The notes beneath the pieces are model-generated. The model saw nothing but the letters and a program-made list of their open reading frames with translations, had not been told where the DNA came from and ran no database searches. From Phycisphaerae bacterium (lineage in GTDB: Bacteria; Planctomycetota; Phycisphaerae; UBA1845; Fen-1342): a DNA stretch of 39,840 nucleotides. Numbering within the stretch: position 1 is the first letter of the stretch; each line of letters begins with the position of its first letter. A program made the translations under genes and the position numbers. Below are positions 24,672 through 32,691 of the stretch, one piece after another. The stretch covers positions 1 through 39,840 of the forward strand of contig JAUWNI010000026.1 in NCBI GenBank assembly GCA_030612705.1. Reading direction: 5' to 3'.

Positions 24672-25132
24672 GGTTTCTCCGCGTGTCGGCCGCGTCGCGG
24701 GGGACGCCGGGTTAATCCGAATCGGGTGTGACTATTTCTGGTGGCAGAGCGAAGTCTTTGGAATGGCGCGAGCCGTGCCGACACACACGCGATTCGGGGT
24801 GGCACGGTCTGGCCTCGCCCGAATCAGTCCGCGCCCGTGGAAAGCCCGTCCCGGCGAGGACAGGCCGTGGTTTGCAACAGGGGCGTAACGTCGCGGCCGA
24901 GTAGCCACGGCCTGTCGTCGCGTCGACGTTTTCCGCCTGTCACGAGCCACCCAACGCGACGACAGACCGTGCCACCCCGGTCACCACCAAATATGGTCAC
25001 ACCGTCCGAATCCGGGAGCCGGGGTCGTTGCACGCCGCTGCTCGGGGTGTATAGTAACGCCGAGGTTGGGTAGGCGTGGTCCCGATCGTCCGATCGGGTC
25101 GGCGATTTCATATTCTTTCGATTTGGTGACAC
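24672..25132. repeat. gap dominated by a 279-bp inverted-repeat element
   Basis: No gene is seen. An outer imperfect inverted pair lies at 24725-24744 (GGTGTGACTATTTCTGGTGG) and 24984-25003. An exact inner 16-base pair lies at 24796-24811 (GGGGTGGCACGGTCTG) and 24963-24978. A shorter inner CCACGGCCTG pair sits around the centre. The element separates a minus-strand gene from plus-strand bamA, so it lies in a divergent promoter region. Confidence 0.7.
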
Positions 25133-27487
25133 GTGCAATTTCGGGGAAATCAAGCCCGCTCACGGTGGTCGGAGTATTCGACGGCCCTCTGCGCGCTGCT
25201 CATCGGCTCGTGGCTCGCGATTCCAGCCGATGGCCAGCAGGAAGCCACCGAGGGTATGGCCATCAAGCGGGTCGAAATCCAGGGGCTGAACACGATCAAC
25301 GAAGGATTCGTTCGGCGGATCATCAAGACCCGCGCCGGCCAGAACTACGTTCGCCGCCAGGTGCGGGAGGACGTTCGCGAGCTATGGCGCACGCGCAAGT
25401 TTCTGAACGTTTTCGCGGACACGTCGGTCGAGGACGGCCAGGTGGTGGTGACGCTGCGGTTGCAGGAGCGGCCGGAGATTCTGTCGGTCGAGATTGACGG
25501 CAACAAGCGTTTCTCCGACACGGACTTGTTCAAGGAGCTCAGTTTCTTCGCCGGCAGCGTACTCGACATGTTCGAGATCAACCGCGGGCTCGAGAACATT
25601 CTCCAGAAATATAAGGAGAAGGGTTACTACTATGCCGAGGTCGAGCTCGACGAGCGGGCCCTGGCTGATGAAGCGCGTGTGATTTACCGCATCACCGAGG
25701 GGCCGCGCGTCAAGGTTCGCAGAATTCGGCTTGAAGGCGTGCATTCCTATCCCGAGCCGCGTTTGCGGCTGATGGTCCGCACGCAGACGTACCTGTGGAT
25801 TCTCCGCGTGGGAGCTTTGGACGAGGAACGGACCGACCGCGACGCCCGCGAATTGCAGACTTTTTACCGCAACGAGGGTTACCTCGACGCCCGGGTCGGC
25901 TACCGGCTCGACTTCGACACGATCTCTCGCGAGGATCTCACCGTCGTCTTCGTGATCGAGGAAGGCCCGCGTTATCACATCAAGGATTTTCGCATCCGCG
26001 GCAACGAGGCCTTCGACACCGAACGCATCCGCTCGGTCATGCAGCTCCAGCACGGAGATATTCTGCGCGACGAGACGCTGCGCCTGGACGTGAAACAGAT
26101 CACGGATCTCTACGGCGAGATCGGCTACGTCAGCGCCCGGATCAATACCAGCTACGACTTTCTCGACGAGCCGGGCGTTATCCTGCTCAACGTCGATGTG
26201 GTCGAGAATCAGCGTTCGCGCTTTGGCCGGATCACCGTTCGCGGCAACACGCGCACCAAGGACGAGGTGGTCCGCCGCGAGCTGCGTTTTTATCCCGGGG
26301 AGGATTATGACACCGTCGAGGCCAGTCGGGCCGAACGCCGCCTGCTCGACACCGCCTTGTTCAACCGCGCGACGATCACGCCGCTGGAGGACATCGGCGG
26401 TTTTCGCGAGGCGCTGGTCGAGGTCGAAGAGGCCGACACCGTGAACTTCCTGGTCGGCGTCGGCGTCAGCACCGACAGCGGCGTGCTGGGCTCCTTGACG
26501 ATTAACAACCGCAACTTCGACTTGTTCGACTGGCCGCGCACCTGGGGCGAGTTCTTCCGCGGGCAGGCGTTACGCGGCGATGGGCAGCGGCTCGGCTTCT
26601 CGGCCGAACCCGGAACCAAGGTCAGCCGCTTCCGGATCAGCTTCACCGAGCCCTACTTGCTCGATCGGCCCCTGCGTTACGACTTTTCGGTCTATCTGTT
26701 CCAGCGCGGGCGGCAGTCGTACAACGAGGAGCGGCTGGGGATCACCACGTCGCTGAGCAAGCGTTTTGAGACCGGTCCGCTGGATGGGTGGGCGGTCGAG
26801 GGCGCGCTGCGCGTCGAGGGGATCGAGATCAACGACCTGCGACCACTGGTCGCCAACGACATCCGCGACGCCAAGGGCAACAGTTTTTTGACCAGCGTGA
26901 AGGGGACCATCGTTCGTGATACAACCGACAGTCGGCTGGTCCCCACCGAAGGCTATCGCTTGACCGTCGGTTGGGAGCAGGTCGGCGCGCTCGGCGGCGA
27001 CTACGACTTCGGCAAGCCCTCCGCCAGCATTAGCTGGTATAAAACCGTGCGGACCGACGTCTTTGATCGCAAAAGCGTCCTGGCCGCGCGAACCGACATC
27101 GCCTATATCGTCGGCGACGCACCCGTTTTCGAGCGTTATTACGGCGGCGGGTTCGGCTCGATCCGCGGGTTCGATTTCCACGGCATTTCACCCCGCGCCG
27201 GGCTCTTTGAAGACCGCGTCGGCGGCAAGTTCATCCTACTCACCGGAGCAGAGTATTCCGTCCCGATCTACGGCAAAAATATCCGCGGCGTGAGCTTCAT
27301 CGACATGGGCACCGTCGAGGAGGAATTCGAGATCACCTCCTGGCGGGTCGCGGTCGGTTTCGGCCTGCGCGTCACCGTGCAGTTCTTCGGCCCGGTCCCG
27401 ATCGTCCTCGATTTCGGCTTCCCGATCGCCAAGGGCGATGGCGACGACACTCGCGTCTTCAACTTCTCGTTCGGAGCGTCGTTCTGA
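25133..27487 (+). CDS. bamA: outer membrane protein assembly factor BamA (Omp85 family)
   Basis: The 784-residue protein has a signal peptide (CALLIGSWLAIPADGQ, cleaved near residue 35). About five POTRA domains follow over residues 43-435 (IKRVEIQGLNTINEGFVRRI; ILSVEIDGNKRFSDTDLFKE; VKVRRIRLEGVHSYPEPRLR; YHIKDFRIRGNEAFDTERIR; FGRITVRGNTRTKDEVVRRE). A 16-strand barrel covers about 445-784, with the YGGGFGSIRGFDF lid-type motif near residue 672 and a final aromatic residue (FNFSFGASF). It inserts beta-barrel proteins into the outer membrane. The start is GTG at 25133, with only a weak ribosome site; no better in-frame start keeps the signal peptide. No ompH/skp or lpx gene follows, unlike in proteobacteria. 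Confidence 0.95.
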   Translation: MQFRGNQARSRWSEYSTALCALLIGSWLAIPADGQQEATEGMAIKRVEIQGLNTINEGFVRRIIKTRAGQNYVRRQVREDVRELWRTRKFLNVFADTSVEDGQVVVTLRLQERPEILSVEIDGNKRFSDTDLFKELSFFAGSVLDMFEINRGLENILQKYKEKGYYYAEVELDERALADEARVIYRITEGPRVKVRRIRLEGVHSYPEPRLRLMVRTQTYLWILRVGALDEERTDRDARELQTFYRNEGYLDARVGYRLDFDTISREDLTVVFVIEEGPRYHIKDFRIRGNEAFDTERIRSVMQLQHGDILRDETLRLDVKQITDLYGEIGYVSARINTSYDFLDEPGVILLNVDVVENQRSRFGRITVRGNTRTKDEVVRRELRFYPGEDYDTVEASRAERRLLDTALFNRATITPLEDIGGFREALVEVEEADTVNFLVGVGVSTDSGVLGSLTINNRNFDLFDWPRTWGEFFRGQALRGDGQRLGFSAEPGTKVSRFRISFTEPYLLDRPLRYDFSVYLFQRGRQSYNEERLGITTSLSKRFETGPLDGWAVEGALRVEGIEINDLRPLVANDIRDAKGNSFLTSVKGTIVRDTTDSRLVPTEGYRLTVGWEQVGALGGDYDFGKPSASISWYKTVRTDVFDRKSVLAARTDIAYIVGDAPVFERYYGGGFGSIRGFDFHGISPRAGLFEDRVGGKFILLTGAEYSVPIYGKNIRGVSFIDMGTVEEEFEITSWRVAVGFGLRVTVQFFGPVPIVLDFGFPIAKGDGDDTRVFNFSFGASF

Positions 27488-27576
27488 CCGCCCGGGCGTC
27501 GGGTTCGGGGTTGAACCGCCAAGGCGCCAAGAGCGCCAAGGTGGCGGAGGGTTCAGGGTTCGGGACGTAGAAGATT

Positions 27577-27873
27577 GTCGGGTCAATGACCCGACCTACA
27601 CGGCTGCGCTAACAGACGGGGCACCCGCTCTGCCTACGTAGTCGTGCCCAAGACCTTCGCGATGCAATCGACTTCTTGCTGAGTCAGTTTCTTCTTAGTT
27701 CGAGTGGCGAAGTCTGAGGCACATTTGGGTAGCGCTCTTTCGATATCTGCCTCCGAGACACCCAGAACCGCCGCCGCCTCGCCAAGCGTGTAGAGCTTTT
27801 GTATGGCCATGTCGTTGTCCTTTCCGGGCACCAGCCTTCGATCCCGTGCGTCGGGTCATCGACCCGACCTACA
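27577..27873. repeat. pair of GTCGGGTCA..TGACCCGAC hairpins flanking a small gene
   Basis: GTCGGGTCAATGACCCGACC (27577-27596, followed by TACA) and GTCGGGTCATCGACCCGACC (27850-27869, followed by TACA) are near-identical hairpins on either side of the 57-codon gene at 27634-27810. A third motif, AACCGCCAAGGCGCCAAG, lies near 27514. The pair suggests that the small gene and its hairpins may have moved together. Confidence 0.6.
27634..27810 (-). CDS. 58-residue helix-turn-helix-like small protein
   Basis: The product starts MAIQKLYTLGEAAAVLGVSE; the ATG at 27810 is chosen because AAGGA lies about nine bases upstream. YTLGEAAAVLGVSEADIERAL resembles the recognition-helix region of MerR/excisionase-type proteins, although the usual Arg/Trp after it is absent. 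The C-terminal half is Lys-rich with a second helix (KKKLTQQEVDCIAKVLG). It may be a small DNA-binding protein or an antitoxin-like protein; no toxin gene is next to it. It is flanked by two GTCGGGTCA hairpins. Confidence 0.6.
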   Translation of the reverse strand: MAIQKLYTLGEAAAVLGVSEADIERALPKCASDFATRTKKKLTQQEVDCIAKVLGTTT

Positions 27874-28059
27874 TGGCTGCTTTCAAGCAGTGCCCTTCGG
27901 GGACCTTTCGAGGTCGCACTGCTCAAGAGCAGTGGCACACCGTTAGTGCCACCCGCCGTTTCAGGATGCCCTGACCAGACGGCTGCGGCGAGTGATTAAA
28001 CGGGGCGTGTCGGCGTGACACGCGTACTCAGACACACCGGGGCAACCCCGGACAACGTG

Positions 28060-28632
28060 TTAGCTGCGTCGGCGCAGGCCGATGGCCAGCGCGCCGAGCA
28101 CGAGCAGCGCTGCCGTCCCCGGCTCGGGGATCAGCTCGAACGTGAAGTGGTCGAGCAACCACGTGACCTCCGGGTCATCGGAGACGTTGCTGAAGCGGAC
28201 GCTGGCGATCCCGTTTGCCGTCACGCCCAGGTACGTCTCGGACATGGTGGAGGCGGACGCCAGCAGGTTCCCGGTTGCCCCCGGCCCGTCGAAGGCCTCG
28301 ATCTTGACGCCATTTCCTGCCATCCCGAAGTCGATCCACGCCCCGGCCAAGGTGGCATCGGGCGTGAAGTCGGCGATGATCACCGACGTGTAATAGGGGA
28401 TCTCGGCGATGCCCTGCGGCTCATTCGGGAAAAGCGGCAAGGTGGCGGTTCTCAGCAGGACCTGGCCGTCCTGGGGCGAGAAAACGACGCCCTGGGCGGC
28501 GTACTGGTTCGAGATGACCGTGTCATCCGGCAACCCCAGATCGTCGAAGATCAGCACCGTATCCGCGTAGCCGATCGACACACACAAGGCGACGGTGACC
28601 GCCGCGGCGGTCTTCAACAGTGGCCGCTTCAT
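28060..28632 (-). CDS. exported PEP-CTERM sorted protein
   Basis: The 190-residue protein has a signal peptide (MKRPLLKTAAAVTVALCVSI, cut near GYA). A beta-rich body includes SNQYAAQGVVFSP and FDGPGATGNLLASASTMSET, resembling carbohydrate-binding or NPCBM-like secreted domains. It ends with the PEP-CTERM sorting signal: IPEPG, a hydrophobic helix (TAALLVLGALAIGL) and the basic end RRRS. PEP-CTERM proteins are processed by exosortase, usually in bacteria that make exopolysaccharide. No exosortase gene is in the window. GGAGGGG lies just upstream of the ATG. Confidence 0.9.
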   Translation of the reverse strand: MKRPLLKTAAAVTVALCVSIGYADTVLIFDDLGLPDDTVISNQYAAQGVVFSPQDGQVLLRTATLPLFPNEPQGIAEIPYYTSVIIADFTPDATLAGAWIDFGMAGNGVKIEAFDGPGATGNLLASASTMSETYLGVTANGIASVRFSNVSDDPEVTWLLDHFTFELIPEPGTAALLVLGALAIGLRRRS

Positions 28633-29102
28633 CGCTAACCCCTCCTTCTAGCCGAGATTTCCCAGATCACCGTGTCCGACGACGACGCCGGACCGTGTTC
28701 GCCCATTGTACAGCGCCCCCCCCGTTGATCTATCCTGTTTTCGAGTTTCTTCCGGTCTTCCGGGCTGAAACGAGCCCCTCCTTGCGTGCCCAAGGGGCTT
28801 TTCGGCCACGTTTCTTGTGATGGGCGCAGGACATCCCCGTAGATTGTCGCAACGGGGACCAGTTTGAGCGACCTGTTGGTTCATCCCGAGGGTATCAAGC
28901 CAACCGCAGTTTCGCGTAGTCGCCCGATGCGTTCCAGGGCTCTATGCCCCAATCGTCGCGCTGGCGGTTTCGCTCCACGGGCCCTTTTCGCCGCGCGTGG
29001 ATTCCCAGCGGAGCATGTATTGCGCGACCTTGTTGGCGTCGGTGACTGTCTGCCTTGTCACTTTGTTACCTTGTCACCTTGTCACCTTGTCACCTCGCAG
29101 CC
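28633..29102. other. leader region and repeat-bearing gap
   Basis: No gene is supported. A hairpin (AGCCCCT 28773-28779, AGGGGCT 28793-28799) followed by TTTT on the plus strand looks like a terminator, but no plus-strand gene precedes it within 1 kb; a small RNA ending there is possible. On the minus strand the same hairpin would lie about 150 bases upstream of the PEP-CTERM gene. No recognised riboswitch matches. Confidence 0.4.
29054..29093 (+). repeat. 8-bp tandem repeat, five copies
   Basis: CTTGTCAC is repeated five times (29054-29061, a variant TTTGTTAC at 29062-29069, then three exact copies to 29093). It ends just before the stop of the downstream minus-strand gene at 29103. Confidence 0.9.
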
Positions 29103-29792
29103 TCACGCGCCCGTCGTCACCACGTAAACATCCGAATACTCGCCGACCGGCAGGTCGTTGTCGCGGTAGCGCAGCCGGTAGCGGCGTTCCTCGGGCTGGC
29201 CGGGCACCAGCGGCGGGCGGTTGTCGAGGTAGGGCGAGAAGCCGTCGAACGCCAGGTAGGTCCAGGTCGTCTCGGCCGCGCGCTGGCTCTCGACGTCCAC
29301 GCCGTCGTGGCCGGCTTTGACGAACGTGATCCGGACCTCGTGCTTGGGCAGCGCCTCGGCCCTACCGTCGGGCTTGACCAGCCCCGTGCCGACCTGCTCG
29401 GCCCCGATGATGCCCAGGTCCTCGCCGATCACCTCGGTATAGTTGGGATGGGCCTTGATCCGCAGCACCAGGTCGCGCGTGCGGCGGATGATGCCGGGGG
29501 CCACCACGGTGGGCGGCGTGAGCACCGGCACGGTTGGCACGCCGGGCGTCGGCAGGCCGGGCGAGCCGTACAGCTCCAGGTTCTTGAAATCGACCCACTC
29601 GCGCTGCTCGGCCTTGTAGATCGCCACGCCGTTGACCGCGAACTCCACCATGGCGCTGTCGTCGGCGACGCTGGTCAGGTCGCCGGGGCTCAGGTCGAGC
29701 GTGGCCGCGTAGCCGGGTATCTTGGTATTAAAATTGTTGAACCAGGGCAACAGCTCGTCTTCGCGTGCCGGCAGCCAGTCGCTCTTCGCCAT
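29103..29792 (-). CDS. conserved hypothetical protein with fibronectin III-like C-terminal strands
   Basis: The 229-residue product starts MAKSDWLPAREDELLPWFNN, an opening I recall from a family of unnamed proteins in Planctomycetota and Bacteroidota. ATG 29792 is fixed by GGAGG five bases upstream. The N-terminal half is helical. A Pro-rich linker (GLPTPGVPTVPVLTPPTVV) follows near residue 90. The last 90 residues look like an Ig/FnIII fold (HEVRITFVKAGHDGVDVESQ; RRYRLRYRDNDLPVGEYSDV). No signal peptide is seen. The 21-bp minisatellite lies upstream, outside the coding region by this start. Confidence 0.75.
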   Translation of the reverse strand: MAKSDWLPAREDELLPWFNNFNTKIPGYAATLDLSPGDLTSVADDSAMVEFAVNGVAIYKAEQREWVDFKNLELYGSPGLPTPGVPTVPVLTPPTVVAPGIIRRTRDLVLRIKAHPNYTEVIGEDLGIIGAEQVGTGLVKPDGRAEALPKHEVRITFVKAGHDGVDVESQRAAETTWTYLAFDGFSPYLDNRPPLVPGQPEERRYRLRYRDNDLPVGEYSDVYVVTTGA

Positions 29793-29961
29793 CGTTTCCT
29801 CCCGCGGGCAGCCCCGCTCATATGAAGTTTCTGAAGTGTGCCCGAGCGTCCCCACGAATGCTGGACCCCGGTTATCCGGACCTATCATACGCCCGCGCGC
29901 CCCCGCCGCAATCCCCCAGGGTCTCCTGGACGGCTCCGCCGGCACTCCTGGATCCTCCGCC
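29793..29961. other. gap before the minisatellite
   Basis: This short gap holds no supported gene. It carries the ribosome binding site and presumably the promoter of the minus-strand gene starting at 29792; no clear -35/-10 pair was found. Confidence 0.4.
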
Positions 29962-30150
29962 GGGCCCGCCGGAAGCGTCGCCGGGGCCAGCAGAAGCGTC
30001 GCTGGGGCCAACGGAAGCACCGCTGGGGCCAACGGAAGCGTCGCCGGGGCCAACGGAAGCGTCGCCGGGGCCAACGGAAGCGTCGCCGGGGCCAGCGGAA
30101 GCGTCGTTGGGGCCAACGGAAGCGTCGCCGGGGCCAACGGAAGCGTCGCT
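29962..30150. repeat. 21-bp minisatellite, nine copies
   Basis: Nine head-to-tail units of 21 bases fill 29962-30150. The commonest unit starts GGGGCCAACGG and ends AAGCGTCGCC; most differences are CC/CT/TT at the unit end and AAC/AGC inside. Because 21 is divisible by three, all frames stay open and encode seven-residue repeats (for example GPTEASP on the plus strand). No frame has a credible start, so I treat it as non-coding or a relic. It lies between the genes at 29792 and 30283. Confidence 0.9.
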
Positions 30151-30282
30151 GGCGGTCGAAAACGGCCCGGAAGGGGTCAGAAACGGGGTATGGGGCTGCT
30201 TGTACCCGAGCAGCCCTTCGACGGCTGGAGCGACATCGTGCAGGTGACGGCAAGCCCGTGAACGCAGCAGCACCAGCAGCTT

Positions 30283-31677
30283 TTACCGCAGCGCTTCCGC
30301 CCACAGCTCGATATAGCCCATCGTCCCTTGCCAGCCGAGATGTTGTCGAAGGGGACGGCAATCCCGCCACGCTTCGGCCTTGTCGGTGACGTGTTGGGAA
30401 CGATCGACAGCGTGTATCTCGGCGACTACCTGCCGCTCCTTGAAGCGGTTGATGAGGAAGTGGAAGCGGCACATCTTCGCTGCGGAGGGGGTCTGGCTAT
30501 CGCGCTGAGCCGTTGCGTTGGCCCGGTGCATGTCGCCGAAAGATGCAAACCGTGCGAGGTCGTCGCCGACCACTCCTTTGCAGATCTGGCAGTCGCACAC
30601 GTTGGCGAAGAAGTCCGCCGGGGTTGTGATACCCACATCTTGAAAGCAGCGTTGGATGTCGGGCACGCCTACGCGCTTGCTGATGGGCGGGAGATAGTAC
30701 CGCACGGTCGGGGCGACGGCCCCGATGACTTGCGCGACGGGCTTTCTCTCGCCGTAGCCGACCCCGTGGCTGATCCCGGTCAGGCCGTCGTGCGCCAGAA
30801 GAAGGCTGAAGTAACCCCCGTGGAGGTTGTAAACATCCATCTTGCCGCTCAGGCCACGCACGATGCTGCGGAACGCCACGAGCCTGTCGAGCGGCGCATC
30901 CAGTTCGTCGAAACCATCGAACCACAGCCAAACGCCCGCCGCCTTGGTCTTGGGAAGCTCATCAATCAGGTATTTGACATACGCCGCGTCGCTCAGGATC
31001 GAGCCGCTGGCGCACACCACGGCGTGGACCGGCACGACCGGATTCAGCGCCGCCGTGCGGCTGGCAAGGTCGATCGCCGTCTCCAGTCCTTCATCGACCC
31101 AGTCGTGGTGGACGAAGAAGTACGGGGCGAAGACGGCGGCTGGCTGACCCTCGCCCTCAAAGCTGCGCATCAAGTCGTCCTCGGAGAGAATTTCTTCGAT
31201 TCGCTTGAGTTGGTAATCGACCACACCCTGACACAGTTTGTCACGGTCCGCAGGCTCAATGGCCGGGGCGTCGATCGCCGTGCAGGCCAGCCCGTCGTTC
31301 ACGGCGGCACGAAAGTCCGGACCAAGCTTGTCGGCTAACGCCATGTACGACCTCTTGACGGCCTTGATCTTCTTCTTCGAGCCGCGCTTCTCCAACCGCT
31401 CAGATTTGAGCGCTTCCAGGTCGTTCCGCTTCCGCCCAGTCTCGGGATCGATGTATGGGCCGAAGCAGTACGTCATTGGGTCCAGATAAAACGGCAACGC
31501 CCTTGGATCCCGCTTGTTCTTTAGGGCGAAGATGAGGCTGCATGTCGCGGCTGGGGTGATCTCCATCAGATTGCCACCGAACATGATGCCGTCCAGACTC
31601 TGCGCGAGCTTTTGGAAGTATGCTTTCTCGGCGTGTGAGCCGATACGAAGGACCACCTTTGGCGGCGGGATACTCAT
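30283..31677 (-). CDS. TGT-like (queuine/archaeosine tRNA-guanine transglycosylase-type) protein in a defence-like operon
   Basis: The 464-residue protein starts MSIPPPKVVLRIGSHAEKAY. Near its end C361-x-C363-x2-C366 (VCDCQIC) and H406 (CRFHFLINRF) match the zinc site CxCxxC...H of tRNA-guanine transglycosylases. The middle alternates strand and helix motifs (VWLWFDGFDELDAPLDRLVA; LTGISHGVGYGERKPVAQVI) as expected for a TIM barrel. TGT-like enzymes swap guanine for 7-deazaguanine; DpdA of the dpd defence cluster does so in DNA. I have not identified the catalytic aspartates, so catalysis is unproven. The start overlaps the stop of the nuclease-like gene by four bases (ATGA). It is the last gene of the operon. 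Confidence 0.6.
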   Translation of the reverse strand: MSIPPPKVVLRIGSHAEKAYFQKLAQSLDGIMFGGNLMEITPAATCSLIFALKNKRDPRALPFYLDPMTYCFGPYIDPETGRKRNDLEALKSERLEKRGSKKKIKAVKRSYMALADKLGPDFRAAVNDGLACTAIDAPAIEPADRDKLCQGVVDYQLKRIEEILSEDDLMRSFEGEGQPAAVFAPYFFVHHDWVDEGLETAIDLASRTAALNPVVPVHAVVCASGSILSDAAYVKYLIDELPKTKAAGVWLWFDGFDELDAPLDRLVAFRSIVRGLSGKMDVYNLHGGYFSLLLAHDGLTGISHGVGYGERKPVAQVIGAVAPTVRYYLPPISKRVGVPDIQRCFQDVGITTPADFFANVCDCQICKGVVGDDLARFASFGDMHRANATAQRDSQTPSAAKMCRFHFLINRFKERQVVAEIHAVDRSQHVTDKAEAWRDCRPLRQHLGWQGTMGYIELWAEALR

Positions 31678-32090
31678 GGTCGTTGCTCCTGCATCAACCG
31701 AACATAGAAATCCCGATAGCTCGGCATGACCACCGTCGATTGTTGGGCCTCCAGCAGCACCACGCAGCGCGGCCCGGGATGTACACCAATCAGCCCCAGG
31801 CCGTGCCGCTCAAGTAGCGGCCGTTCCACACGCTCAGCAGCGCGCATCGGCAGGGCAAGGTACACGAGGTCCGCGCAGAGCTGATAGATCAATGCCTGCT
31901 CAAAGGCCCGCGTCCAGCGAGCAAGCTTGAGTTCGACGGCGGTCGTCGTGTTCTTTGTCGCGGCGTAGCCGTACAAGTCCATGCTGTACTCAAAGAACTG
32001 CACCTCTGGGCGCTGCCGCCGGTAGCCGCGCCGGCGCAGGCTGCCGCTCACGGGATCGAGCAGGGCAGATTCTCTAAGAAAGGTCGGCAT
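31674..32090 (-). CDS. small PD-(D/E)XK nuclease-like protein
   Basis: The 138-residue protein has the restriction-endonuclease fold pattern: D38 in YSMDLYGYA, then E53-x-K55 in TTAVELKLARW after about 14 residues. A following helix has a conserved-type Gln (AFEQALIYQLCADLVYLALP). This resembles DUF2161-like and phage or defence PD-(D/E)XK proteins. DNA cleavage or a structural role is inferred. It overlaps the membrane-protein gene by 17 bases upstream and the TGT-like gene by four bases downstream, so all three are coupled. Confidence 0.6.
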   Translation of the reverse strand: MPTFLRESALLDPVSGSLRRRGYRRQRPEVQFFEYSMDLYGYAATKNTTTAVELKLARWTRAFEQALIYQLCADLVYLALPMRAAERVERPLLERHGLGLIGVHPGPRCVVLLEAQQSTVVMPSYRDFYVRLMQEQRP

Positions 32091-32691
32091 TCTTCTCCTT
32101 CAATACCTCGAACCGGTTGATTGAGATCACGACTCGAAGGGCGAAGAACGCGCTTGTGGCGAGACATCCTACAACTATCGCGAATGCGGTCACGAAGGGC
32201 CAATCACCGCCAATCACCAGCATCCCACCTTTGATGCTGACCGCCGCAAGGACAAACGCACCCGAGACGATGCCCGCCACAATTGTCGACACACGGAGCC
32301 AGCGCAGGTATCGCGTGATGCACGAGTCAGCGGCATCAAGGGACCGCAGTGATTTCATTAGAATAACGTCAGATTTGACGAAGTCTCGCACGGCATTCAG
32401 CAGCTTTCCCTCACCGAGTTTTGTGATCTTTGCTACTCTGCTGGGCTCGGTGCCCCCAGGCAGTATCAGTTTGGAAATGTCAACAGAGTTTGCGAGCGTT
32501 AAGATCGGCTCGAACTTTTCCGCGAGCGAAACAGCGATGGCCCGCAGAAGGCCCTTACGCAGGTCCTTGATCTCATCCTGCGGTTGCTTGCCAAACTTCG
32601 ACTCGCCGCCTAGTTTGAAAACGATCAGCCACATGAAGCCGCATACGGGCCCGTGAATCGCAAGGCTCCACGTAGCAAGATCGCCAATCAA
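32074..32691 (-). CDS. multi-helix membrane protein of unknown function
   Basis: The 205-residue protein has three predicted membrane segments: residues 8-26 (SLAIHGPVCGFMWLIVFKLG), about 134-157 (VSTIVAGIVSGAFVLAAVSI) and about 165-190 (WPFVTAFAIVVGCLATSAFF). A cytosolic stretch between them (30-130) is Lys/Asp-rich. The start is TTG at 32691, overlapping the stop of the SocA-like gene; a later start is possible. Small membrane proteins are frequent toxins or effectors in anti-phage and toxin-antitoxin loci, which is the best guess here. Confidence 0.6.
   Translation of the reverse strand: MIGDLATWSLAIHGPVCGFMWLIVFKLGGESKFGKQPQDEIKDLRKGLLRAIAVSLAEKFEPILTLANSVDISKLILPGGTEPSRVAKITKLGEGKLLNAVRDFVKSDVILMKSLRSLDAADSCITRYLRWLRVSTIVAGIVSGAFVLAAVSIKGGMLVIGGDWPFVTAFAIVVGCLATSAFFALRVVISINRFEVLKEKNADLS

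Noticed and set aside
28740-28815. possible c-di-GMP-like riboswitch before the PEP-CTERM gene
   Set aside because: A GGGCACGCAAGG string recalls such RNAs, but the conserved core and second stem are absent. A simple hairpin explains the pairing.
29962-30150. CRISPR array
   Set aside because: The units are contiguous 21-bp tandem copies without spacers, and no cas gene is near.
29722-30389. long open frames on both strands across the minisatellite
   Set aside because: They are open because the 21-bp unit is divisible by three. None has a ribosome site or a recognisable domain.
30283-31677. assigning the TGT-like gene as dpdA
   Set aside because: The zinc site fits the superfamily, but the dpd partners (dpdB to dpdK) are absent and the catalytic residues were not identified.
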